Of a stretch of 64,000 nucleotides of DNA, positions 41,839-48,524 are shown one piece after another. Each line of letters opens with the position of its first letter. Position 1 is the stretch's first letter. This stretch comes from Haloferax mucosum ATCC BAA-1512 (GTDB lineage: Archaea; Halobacteriota; Halobacteria; Halobacteriales; Haloferacaceae), in assembly GCF_000337815.1 (NCBI RefSeq), contig NZ_AOLN01000001.1:186001-250000 (forward strand), given 5' to 3'. Below the pieces are notes generated by a model. The model had not been told where the DNA came from, made no database searches, and worked only from the letters and a program-made list of their open reading frames with translations. The position numbers and the translations under genes are program-made.

Positions 41839-42993
41839 TCATTCGTAGACATCCCGCAGTTCCTCGTCAACGTCCCAGATGGCCGAGCCTTCGCCGCGGA
41901 GGAGTTTCACGGCGGCGAAAAGCAGGGAGACCTGCGTGTCGAAGATGGCGTACACTGGCTGGAGCGAGCCAAGCAGGTCGCGCGAGCCAAGGAACGTGAA
42001 CGCGCCGAGTGCTGTGGGAATTGCGAGTCCGAGCGGACCGGAGACGAGGAGACCGGCGAGCGTCGTCAGCCCGATTGCGCCCGCGAGGAGCCACGGCGAG
42101 ACGACCATGAACCACCAGTTGAACGGGAGGACGACACCGCCGTAGAGACCGTGGCGGCCAATGGCGTCGCGGTGCTGGAAGAGCAGGCGAATCAGGCCCA
42201 TCGCGCGGCGGTCTTTCTGCGTGCGGCGCTTTCCGAACTCGGAGTGCGACGCCTCCATATACTGTACGTCCGGGTCGAAGACGACGCGCTTGCCGTTGCG
42301 TCGAATCTTCAGCGCCAACTCGGTATCGTCGGCGATCGAATCCGGGTCGATGGGGACGATTTCGTCCCGTTCGAACGCCGAAAACGGACCGTGGAAGATG
42401 AGCGTCGAGTCGATGTGCGACTCCAGCGTCTGGATTGTGGCTTGGACGTCGCGGTAGCCCTCTTCGACGTCACTGCCGCCGAGGACTTCGACGTTGCGGC
42501 CGGTCACCGCACCGATGTCGGGGTCTGCGAGGTTCGCGGCGGCTTCGCGGAGCGCGTTGGGAGCAACCTTGGAGTCGCAGTCGGTCTTGACGACCATCTC
42601 GTTTTTCGTGGCGGCGTAGGCGTCGTTGAGCGCGGGCGCGAGACCGCGGCGTTCGTCCTCTTCGAGGAGCGTCAACTCGGGCGTCTCGCGGTCGGCGAAG
42701 AAGTTGCGGATGATGTCGCGGGTGTCGTCGTCACTGGAGTCAACGACGACGACTTCGACCTTGTCCATCGGGTAGTCGAGCGACACGAGGTCGCGGAGTT
42801 TGTTCTCGACGATTCGTTCTTCGTTGTACGTCGGGAGGACGATGCTGACTGACGGCTCCGCCGGGCGCTTGTCCGCGGGCGACCCCTGCGGGTTCCACAC
42901 TTTTGCAAGGAGGAGGTAGATAGCGTACGGGAGCCCCGTAAGAGAGAGGAGCGCCGTAACGGCACCGGCGAGACGTTTGACGAGTCTGCGCAT
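41839..42993 (-). CDS. Membrane-bound family 2 glycosyltransferase
   Basis: The 384-residue enzyme has one N-terminal helix (AGAVTALLSLTGLPYAIYLL). A GT-A catalytic domain follows, with SVSIVLPTYNEERIVENKL, VVVVDSSDDDTRDIIRNFF, the D-x-D-like VVKTDCDSKVAPNAL and the base-containing DDTELALKIRRNGKRVVFD. Three or four C-terminal helices include WLLAGAIGLTTLAGLLVSGP. The topology is like that of processive or polyprenyl-linked transferases. The ATG at 42993 is chosen because a TATA-like GGGATTTTTGTC (minus strand, about 43015-43026) is 28 bases upstream. It is divergent from aglJ, with about 100 bases between them. The sugar is unknown. Confidence 0.88.
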   Translation of the reverse strand: MRRLVKRLAGAVTALLSLTGLPYAIYLLLAKVWNPQGSPADKRPAEPSVSIVLPTYNEERIVENKLRDLVSLDYPMDKVEVVVVDSSDDDTRDIIRNFFADRETPELTLLEEDERRGLAPALNDAYAATKNEMVVKTDCDSKVAPNALREAAANLADPDIGAVTGRNVEVLGGSDVEEGYRDVQATIQTLESHIDSTLIFHGPFSAFERDEIVPIDPDSIADDTELALKIRRNGKRVVFDPDVQYMEASHSEFGKRRTQKDRRAMGLIRLLFQHRDAIGRHGLYGGVVLPFNWWFMVVSPWLLAGAIGLTTLAGLLVSGPLGLAIPTALGAFTFLGSRDLLGSLQPVYAIFDTQVSLLFAAVKLLRGEGSAIWDVDEELRDVYE

Positions 42994-43095
42994 GGTCCGC
43001 CCTTGACGGACTGCGACAAAAATCCCGACGGTCCGCTCGGAGCGCGCACCGGGTTTCGGAACCACTTTTAAGCATCCCCCTCACAGGTACGGCCG

Positions 43096-44022
43096 ATGGA
43101 TTACGCGGACGTTTGCGTCCTCGTCCCGACCTACAACGAAGCGGAGACTATCGCCGAGGTCGTCGCCGACTACCGAGACGAGGGATTCGGAAACGTCCTC
43201 GTCATCGACGGCGACTCCACGGACGAGACGCGCGAACTCGCCGAGGAAGCCGGCGCACGCGTCGTCGTCCAGTCGGGTGACGGGAAGGGACAAGCAGTCA
43301 GAGAGGCCGTTGAAAAGTACGTCGAAGCCACGTACGTCCTGATGCTCGACGGTGACGGGACCTACGAACCGAGCGACGCGTCGAAGATGCTCGCACCGCT
43401 CGACGACGGATACGAACACGTCATCGGCGACCGCTTTGCCGACATGAAATCCGGCGCGATGACGACGCTGAACAAGATCGGCAACCGAATCATCAACCGA
43501 GCGTTCGCCCTCATTCACGGCCACGACTACCGGGACATTCTCAGCGGCTACCGCGCGTTCACCCGCGAGTCGTTCCTCCAGATGACGCTCACCTCCGACG
43601 GCTTCGGCATCGAGACGGAGATGGCCGTCGAGTGCGCGAAACGCGGCATCGAGACCACGGTGGTGCCGACGAAATACTACCCTCGCCCGGACGGGTCGGA
43701 CACGAACCTCCATCCGATCCGTGACGGGGGCATCATCTTCCTCGAACTCTACCGCCGCGCGAAGACCAACAACCCGCTTTTCTACTTCGGGAGCGTCGGT
43801 CTCGCTTCGACCGCAACGGGGCTTGGTCTCGCCGTGTACGTCGCGTACGAGTGGCTTGTCCGGATGGTCTCGCACGAAGTCATCGCCGTCGTCTCCGCGG
43901 CGGGCATCCTCTTCGGCGTCCAACTCCTGATGTTCGGCGTGCTTTCAGACCTCATCTTGTCGCTCCACCGCGAACAGATGAAGCGCATCAACTCGATCGA
44001 AGACGAGAGCGCAGGCGACTAA
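43096..44022 (+). CDS. aglJ: Dolichyl-phosphate glycosyltransferase AglJ
   Basis: The 308-residue family 2 enzyme resembles dolichyl-phosphate mannose/glucose synthases. Its blocks are DVCVLVPTYNEAETIAEVVA, NVLVIDGDSTDETRELAEEA, VLMLDGDGTYEPSDASKML and the ILSGYRAFTRESFLQM stretch. Two C-terminal helices follow (LASTATGLGLAVYVAYEW; VIAVVSAAGILFGVQLLMF). In H. volcanii AglJ adds the first hexose to dolichyl phosphate, starting the S-layer pentasaccharide. A TATA box (CACTTTTAAGC, about 43061-43071) lies 30 bases before the ATG. It marks the far end of the locus from aglB and is the one glycosyltransferase here that I recognise as shared with H. volcanii. Confidence 0.9.
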   Translation: MDYADVCVLVPTYNEAETIAEVVADYRDEGFGNVLVIDGDSTDETRELAEEAGARVVVQSGDGKGQAVREAVEKYVEATYVLMLDGDGTYEPSDASKMLAPLDDGYEHVIGDRFADMKSGAMTTLNKIGNRIINRAFALIHGHDYRDILSGYRAFTRESFLQMTLTSDGFGIETEMAVECAKRGIETTVVPTKYYPRPDGSDTNLHPIRDGGIIFLELYRRAKTNNPLFYFGSVGLASTATGLGLAVYVAYEWLVRMVSHEVIAVVSAAGILFGVQLLMFGVLSDLILSLHREQMKRINSIEDESAGD

Positions 44023-44180
44023 CCGAGACGAGAGCTGTCGGAATCGGTTCCGCCGGGCAAGAGGACGGGCTAGCGGACTGTCTTGGAGAGGTGTCAGAAC
44101 GATAGACGATTGTGAGGCCGATAGGCGGCCGTTACACCGCCAGACGGGGCATTAGAACGCTTCGGCCGACAGACGGGTCT

Positions 44181-44507
44181 TCAGAACGGTACGAGCGCGC
44201 GGAGCCGCCCCACGAGACTTTTCGACGCTTTCGCGCGATACTCCTCGAACACCGGGTGGAGCGTGTCCAGTAGCTCTCGCCGGGACTCGAAGCGGTCGGT
44301 CGGTGCGACTTCGAGTACCTCGCTCATTCTGACCGTGTTGCCCGCGGCGTCAACCGGGACGGCGACATCGTCGAGCGCCTGCACAATCGACCGTGCGTCT
44401 GCCGGGTAGTCGATGTCGGCCTGTTTGAGGTGGTCGGCCAGTGCGGCGATACCGAACTCGATTGCGTCCGGTTCCGACGTGTCGTTTTGGGGCGGTCTCG
44501 CAGCCAT
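44181..44507 (-). CDS. Conserved haloarchaeal protein (DUF5789-like)
   Basis: The 108-residue acidic protein includes IEFGIAALADHLKQADIDYP, ADARSIVQALDDVAVPVD and RELLDTLHPVFEEYRAKASK. The pattern resembles small haloarchaeal proteins grouped as DUF5789, but I am not certain of the family number. No catalytic motif, signal or membrane helix is seen. It converges with aglJ and has no operon partner. No function can be inferred. Confidence 0.65.
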   Translation of the reverse strand: MAARPPQNDTSEPDAIEFGIAALADHLKQADIDYPADARSIVQALDDVAVPVDAAGNTVRMSEVLEVAPTDRFESRRELLDTLHPVFEEYRAKASKSLVGRLRALVPF

Positions 44508-44616
44508 CGAGTTCGTGTACGTATCCCGTGATGGAAAAACCCCCGACCTCCTGCGATATCGCTGGCGTCCAGTACTGTCAATGCACTGCCTGGAACGTGG
44601 TTTCGGACGGCACCGT

Positions 44617-44630
44617 TGGGGTTAACCCCA
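44617..44630. promoter_or_regulatory. Perfect 14-base palindrome at RHH gene promoter
   Basis: TGGGGTTAACCCCA is perfectly symmetric and centred about 27 bases before the ATG at 44651, exactly where the TATA box would sit (TTAA at its core). Ribbon-helix-helix dimers bind palindromes in this way, so self-repression by the encoded protein is likely. Confidence 0.65.
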
Positions 44631-44650
44631 GTGAGTACCAGTTGCAAGCC

Positions 44651-44863
44651 ATGACGGAGTACACGACGGTATCTATTCCGAAAGAGTTGGCCGCCCGCGT
44701 TGACGATACCTTGGAGGGGACGACGTTTTCCAGCACGAGCGACCTCGTTCGGTTCCTCCTTCGGAGCATCGTCATCCAGCACGAGCGGTCGGGTGGCGAC
44801 CTCTCTGAGTCGGAGTTTCAGGAGATTGCGGAGCAGTTGACCGACCTCGGGTATCTCCGGTAG
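44651..44863 (+). CDS. Ribbon-helix-helix (CopG-type) transcription factor
   Basis: The 70-residue protein begins MTEYTTVSIPKELAARVDDT; the beta-strand YTTVSIPKEL is followed by two helices (DLVRFLLRSIVIQHER), the ribbon-helix-helix fold. FSSTSDLVRFLLR is the typical second-helix start. It ends EQLTDLGYLR, curiously like the tails of the six phosphatase-superfamily enzymes in the nearby glycosylation locus. The ATG at 44651 is used; the open frame runs further upstream, but the fold begins here. A perfect palindrome covers the likely core promoter (44617-44630). Targets are unknown; autoregulation is likely, and control of neighbouring genes is possible. Confidence 0.82.
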   Translation: MTEYTTVSIPKELAARVDDTLEGTTFSSTSDLVRFLLRSIVIQHERSGGDLSESEFQEIAEQLTDLGYLR

Positions 44864-44939
44864 CGACGTCGCGGCCGGTCCGACGACCCGTCATCACACG
44901 CGCACCGTCGCCGTGGTGTCTGACTCGACCACCAACCAC

Positions 44940-45476
44940 TCAGGTGAGTTCTTCTTTCGGCGGTTCGGCATCGACGACGACGAGTTCCAACTTTCGCCCG
45001 GCGCGGTCGAACGCGGCGAGCGTCCGGGACTCCCACGGCGGGACGGCGAGCAGGACGACCGCGGCGAGGTCGTCGCGCTCTGTGAGTTCGAAGGGTCCCT
45101 GTGGGTGCGTGAGGAACCGAGCGCGACCTCTTCCGGCGGGCGTGCCGAGGTCCATCCCGAAGACAGCGCTGACCGACCCACCCGCTTCGGCCATGTAGAA
45201 GTGCGTGAGGACCGGTGTCTCGGGACCGAGTCCGAGGTCGGCGTCGAACTCTCCGGCGGGAGTCGGCGCGAGAACGAGATTCATCGCCGTCGGCTCGGCG
45301 TCCTCGGCCATGTCGAGAAGCAAGTCGATGAGACCGCGGGTCGCGTGAACGCGTCGGCGCTCGTCCGTCGCGGCATTCGTCTCGTCCGCAGTGTGACCGT
45401 GTTCTGACCCACCGGCCGCTGGTGTGTCGTCACCGGTCGAGTAGCCGTCGCTCCCGAGCGTGCTCGTCTCGTCCAT
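44940..45476 (-). CDS. Conserved haloarchaeal protein, unknown function
   Basis: The 178-residue protein has a low-complexity acidic N-terminus of about 35 residues (MDETSTLGSDGYSTGDD). A compact domain follows, with RGLIDLLLDMAEDAEPTAMN, VLTHFYMAEAGGSVSAVFGM and ERDDLAAVVLLAVPPWESRT. No known motif, signal peptide or membrane helix is seen. Its ATG overlaps the stop of the upstream gene by one base (TGATG), so the two form a coupled pair. The function is unknown. Confidence 0.65.
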   Translation of the reverse strand: MDETSTLGSDGYSTGDDTPAAGGSEHGHTADETNAATDERRRVHATRGLIDLLLDMAEDAEPTAMNLVLAPTPAGEFDADLGLGPETPVLTHFYMAEAGGSVSAVFGMDLGTPAGRGRARFLTHPQGPFELTERDDLAAVVLLAVPPWESRTLAAFDRAGRKLELVVVDAEPPKEELT

Positions 45477-46162
45477 CAGTTCGACAGCATCGATTTGAAC
45501 GCCTGCATATAGGCGCTCGGGAGGTTCGTTCGGGCGTTCGAGAGCGCGGTTCTGAGTTCGTCGCCCGCGTTCTCGGAGATGCCCGCCCCGTGACCGACGA
45601 GCAGACGGTCGGGGTCGTAGCCGTACAGTGCCCGTCGCGGCGGAATCGGGCGGAGCATCGGGTGAACGCCCAGTCGCTCACCGGGCGCACAGAAGTAACC
45701 GACCGTCCCGACCGTCTCGGGGACGACGAGCGTGCCGAGTTCTTTGTGGAAGAAGCCGACTTCCTGCCACGGCGGGACAGCGCGGTCTACGATGCGGAAC
45801 GTCTGGAAGCCCGAATCGCCGAGGGAGTTTCCGAAGCGTTCGACGGGCGCGTCGAGTTCGTCGGCGACGCCGGTCATCCACGACGCGACGTACACGGGAA
45901 CCTCGTGACGGGTGGCGATAGTCGCCGCGTCGCGCTTGTGTCTGTCGAGTCCGATTGCGACGCCTGCGACGTCACCGTATTCGGCGAGCAGGTCGTCGAG
46001 TCCGTCGGCGTCAACCGGGTCGAACAGCCACACGTCGCCATCGACTTCGACGGCGTGGCTGGCGCGTTGCATGGTCTCGTCGGGGTACGCGAGCCATCCG
46101 ACACCGTGTTCCCAGCGGTCGATTTCATGGAGTTGCGAACTGCCACGACCTTTCATCGGCAT
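45476..46162 (-). CDS. Conserved haloarchaeal protein, beta-lactamase-fold-like
   Basis: The 228-residue protein has features reminiscent of degenerate metallo-beta-lactamase-fold proteins: DVWLFDPVDADGLDDLLAEY, VAIGLDRHKRDAATIATRHE (H-x-x-D-A-A-x-I-A) and LLVGHGAGISENAGDELRTA near the C-terminus. The usual H-x-H-x-D-H motif is reduced to DRHKRDA, so metal-dependent catalysis is doubtful. A TATA-like CCTTATCC (minus strand, near 46186-46193) lies about 26 bases before the ATG at 46162; the in-frame ATG at 46156 is an alternative. It is coupled to the next gene by a one-base overlap. The function is unknown. Confidence 0.65.
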   Translation of the reverse strand: MPMKGRGSSQLHEIDRWEHGVGWLAYPDETMQRASHAVEVDGDVWLFDPVDADGLDDLLAEYGDVAGVAIGLDRHKRDAATIATRHEVPVYVASWMTGVADELDAPVERFGNSLGDSGFQTFRIVDRAVPPWQEVGFFHKELGTLVVPETVGTVGYFCAPGERLGVHPMLRPIPPRRALYGYDPDRLLVGHGAGISENAGDELRTALSNARTNLPSAYMQAFKSMLSN

Positions 46163-46238
46163 GCCCGTATTGTAGGACGGAACGCGGATAAGGTCTCTCC
46201 CCGCGGCCGATGGACCCGGTTTTTCCGTCGTTGCTCGC

Positions 46239-46526
46239 TCAGAGGTTGTCGGTGTTGATCTTGACGCCCGGCGGGGAGACGACGAGGAACTTCCGGAAAT
46301 GCATCAACTGTCCGTCCATATCCTTGACGTCGCGCGCAAAGCCCGACGCGAGTTTGTTGAGGTCGCCGTCGATTGCCAGCATCAGGACGTTGCCGCGAGC
46401 GACGGTTTCGACCCACTCTTCGGGCGGGGTCGAGCCGTCGAGGACGCCGAGAACGACATCTCCCTCTGCGTCGTCCGTGTCGAGGTGTTCTTCGGCCGTC
46501 TGCAAATTGAGATTGAAGTCGCCCAT
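46239..46526 (-). CDS. Small conserved haloarchaeal protein (DUF5779-like)
   Basis: The 95-residue protein begins MGDFNLNLQTAEEHLDTDDA and continues VVLGVLDGSTPPEEWVETVA, VLMLAIDGDLNKLASGFARD and LMHFRKFLVVSPPGVKINTD. It looks like the small haloarchaeal family I recall as DUF5779; the family number is uncertain. The open frame extends upstream, but a TATA-like CCCTTTTCTC (minus strand, about 46549-46558) is 27 bases from the ATG at 46526, which fixes the short form. It is highly conserved in haloarchaea by recollection, with no assigned function. There is no membrane helix or signal. Confidence 0.72.
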   Translation of the reverse strand: MGDFNLNLQTAEEHLDTDDAEGDVVLGVLDGSTPPEEWVETVARGNVLMLAIDGDLNKLASGFARDVKDMDGQLMHFRKFLVVSPPGVKINTDNL

Positions 46527-46895
46527 ACCCGCCCGGTTGTCGAGCGACGAGAAAAGGGTTCGGTCAATCGGCGAGACCTGTCTCTCGGCACCCTCCGAGA
46601 TTCGTGCGCAACGACCGACCGATTCACAGCCACCGTTTCGGTCTACATCTGTCCAATCCAAAACGCGCACAGCCCGGCCGAACATTAATTTCTAAATTAT
46701 ATAAACTGTATTAAATAGTGGGCTAAGTAGAATCCTGCGTCGGTGTATCAAGTCACTATATGACATGAAATCGTATTAGGTCGTTTAGGTACAGCGATTA
46801 GAAGCGCTAGGTATTGTCATGCGGTCGCTTGTGAACATTCGTGATACTGTCTGGGAGAAACAGTTAAATACGAGTTGCGGCACCTGACTGACACG
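46527..46895. other. 369-base AT-rich region upstream of leuA
   Basis: No gene is supported here. Bases 46680-46800 are strikingly AT-rich for this genome, with several TATA-like runs (AATTATATAAAC, CACTATATGAC). A 22-codon ORF (46819-46887, starting MRSLVNIRD) ends just before leuA but overlaps the leuA TATA box. The AT-rich block may be a regulated promoter region or a small scar of foreign DNA. Confidence 0.4.
46862..46870 (+). promoter_or_regulatory. leuA: TATA box placing the leuA start at 46896
   Basis: AGTTAAATA is centred about 30 bases before ATG 46896. It supports that ATG as the leuA start although the frame shifts 14 codons later. Confidence 0.5.
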
Positions 46896-48138
46896 ATGTC
46901 TCACAACGACACGGAGGATTCGTCGGGTTCCCCGGCGGGTCGAGTTCTTCCAGGGCACGTTAGCCCACCAATCTGAAATCGAAGACGTACGAATCTTCGA
47001 CACGACGCTCCGCGACGGCGAACAGTCTCCGCGAACCTCGTTCAGTTACGAGGAAAAGCGCGACATCGCCCACACCCTCGACGACATGGGGACCCACGTC
47101 ATCGAGGCAGGGTTCCCGGTGAACTCTGATGCGGAGTTCGAAGCGGTCGCCGACATCGCCGCTTCGACGGACACGACGACGTGCGGATTGGCCCGCGTCG
47201 TCGATACGGATATCGAAGCCGCGCTGGACTCTGGCGTGGACATGGTGCACACGTTCGTCAGCACCAGTGACGTCCAGTTGGCCGACTCGATGCACGCCTC
47301 CCGCGAGGAGGCCGTCGAGCGCGCCGTCCGCAGTGTCGAACGCGTCCGCGACGCGGGCGTCGAAGTAATGTTCTCGCCGATGGACGCCACCCGAACCGAC
47401 GAGGCGTTCCTCGTCGAAATCGTCGAAGCCGTCTCCGACGCCGGTGTTGACTGGATTAACCTCCCCGACACCTGCGGCGTGGCGACGCCGACTCGCTTCG
47501 CCCGGATGGTCGAGATGGTCTGCGAACACACCGACGCCCGAATCGACGTGCACGCACACGACGACTTCGGATTGGCGTCGGCCAACGCGATGGCCGGCTT
47601 CGAAGCCGGTGCCACACAGGCGCAGGTGTCCGTCAACGGCATCGGCGAGCGTGCCGGCAACGCCGCCTACGAGGAGGTCGTCATGGCCGCCGAATCCGTC
47701 TACGGCGTTGACACCGGTATCGACACGACGAGAATCACCGAACTGGCTCGCACTGTCGAGCGCGCCTCCGACATCCCGGTCCCGGCGAACAAGCCGGTCG
47801 TTGGACGGAACGCTTTCTCCCACGAAAGCGGCATTCACGCCGCGGGCGTCATCGAGAACGCAGACACGTTCGAACCGGGCGTCATGACTCCGGAGATGGT
47901 CGGCGCGACACGCGAGTTCGTACTCGGCAAGCACACGGGGACACACTCGGTGCGCAAGCGCCTGGCGGACATCGGGTTCGACGCCTCGGACGCCGAGGTC
48001 CGAGAAGTCACCCGCCGCGTCAAGGACCACGGCGCCGAAAAAGAGCGAATCGACGACACGACGCTCGAAACGTTCGCCCGTGACGTGGGAATTACCCACG
48101 AAACAGAGACCGAGAGGGAGGAGGAGGTCCGCGCCTGA
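46896..48138 (+). CDS. leuA: 2-Isopropylmalate synthase family, apparent 5' frameshift
   Basis: The catalytic domain is unmistakable: DVRIFDTTLRDGEQSPR, RTSFSYEEKRDIAHTLDDMG, HVIEAGFPVNSDAEFEAVA, WINLPDTCGVATPTRFARM, DVHAHDDFGLASANAMAGFE and SVNGIGERAGNAAYEEVVM. The promoter points to ATG 46896 (MSHNDTEDSSGSPAG), but that frame stops after 26 codons. The catalytic part is in the +1 frame from about 46936, where no ATG, GTG or TTG occurs before an upstream stop at 46885. One missing base at about 46931-46942 would restore a protein of about 414 residues. The next in-frame ATG (47086) would lose the catalytic RDGEQ motif. The choice is between sequencing error and a real mutation. The protein ends soon after the catalytic region and lacks the LeuA regulatory dimer domain. 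Confidence 0.8.
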
Positions 48139-48253
48139 TGGCGGCGGGCTGTGGCCCTACGGGGCGACCGCCCTGCGCACGTGTCCGGTTTCGGCCACCT
48201 CGCTCGGCGTGCAATCGTTGCCCGCCGCGAAAGGATTATTATACGCCGGACGT

Positions 48254-48259
48254 ACGTGT
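48254..48259 (+). promoter_or_regulatory. ACGTGT element before ilvB leader ORF
   Basis: ACGTGT ends exactly 8 bases before the leader ATG at 48268, matching the spacing at ileS (6672-6677). A strong TATA-like GGATTATTATACG (48233-48245) lies about 30 bases before the same ATG, giving a near-leaderless transcript. Confidence 0.45.
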
Positions 48260-48267
48260 GCGATACG

Positions 48268-48369
48268 ATGACGCAACGCGACGCATCCGTGGCACTCGCC
48301 GCTCCGCAGGTCGGTGCGAGCGCCGCCGCCGTCGTTGCGCTTCGGTCGCTCATTATTGTAGGGGCCTAG
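48268..48369 (+). CDS. Putative ilvB leader peptide ending RSLIIVGA
   Basis: This 33-codon ORF begins MTQRDASVALAAP and ends VVALRSLIIVGA. It is rich in Ala and Val, with a Leu-Ile-Ile-Val run near the end in which both Ile codons are ATT, the less common codon here. TCGCTCATTATTG is identical to the ileS leader ORF. A good TATA box lies about 30 bases upstream, so the ORF should be the first thing translated on the ilvB transcript. A strong hairpin covers its stop codon, and a C-rich spacer follows. A role as a branched-chain amino acid-sensing leader peptide for ilvBNC-leuCD is inferred. Confidence 0.6.
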   Translation: MTQRDASVALAAPQVGASAAAVVALRSLIIVGA

Positions 48370-48374
48370 CCCCC
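48355..48374 (+). promoter_or_regulatory. Strong hairpin over stop codon of ilvB leader ORF
   Basis: GTAGGGG (48355-48361) and CCCCTAC (48368-48374) pair perfectly around a six-base loop, CCTAGC, that contains most of the TAG stop. It begins directly after the second ATT codon, so a ribosome stalled there would cover it and one that terminates normally would release it. Confidence 0.5.
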
Positions 48375-48437
48375 TACCACCCCATCTCTCTGTCCCGCGC
48401 ATTTGCACCGTTTTCAGCCATCCCTGCAGTCCCCACA

Positions 48438-48524
48438 ATGGAGTCTCAGCACCACGCAATCGACCGAAAGCGCCTGTATCGACGACCAACCACACCCCCC
48501 GGAAAGCACGGAGCCAACACATGA
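48438..48524 (+). CDS. Second short upstream ORF overlapping ilvB start, tentative
   Basis: This 28-codon ORF begins MESQHHAIDRKRLYRRPTTP and ends with a TGA that overlaps the ilvB ATG (ATGA), the usual sign of translational coupling. It starts 68 bases after the leader-ORF stop; the ileS region has a matching ORF 64 bases after its leader. The composition is basic and His/Arg-rich. The overlap and the parallel support it; protein-level evidence is absent. Confidence 0.35.
   Translation: MESQHHAIDRKRLYRRPTTPPGKHGANT

Noticed and set aside
46819-46887. A 22-codon ORF (MRSLVNIRD...) just upstream of leuA as a third leader peptide
   Set aside because: It has uncommon CTT, ATT and TTA codons and ends near leuA, but it lacks the SLII ending, the ACGTGT element and the hairpin. 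The leuA TATA box lies inside it, so leuA is probably transcribed without it.
46960-48099. A 379-codon open frame on the minus strand opposite leuA
   Set aside because: The plus strand encodes an obvious 2-isopropylmalate synthase. Long antisense frames are normal in GC-rich haloarchaeal DNA.
48138-48524. A 128-codon ORF starting at the leuA stop
   Set aside because: The translation is Arg/Pro/Cys-rich and unlike haloarchaeal proteins. It overlaps the leader ORF in another frame; only the last 28 codons (from 48438) are kept as a tentative second upstream ORF.
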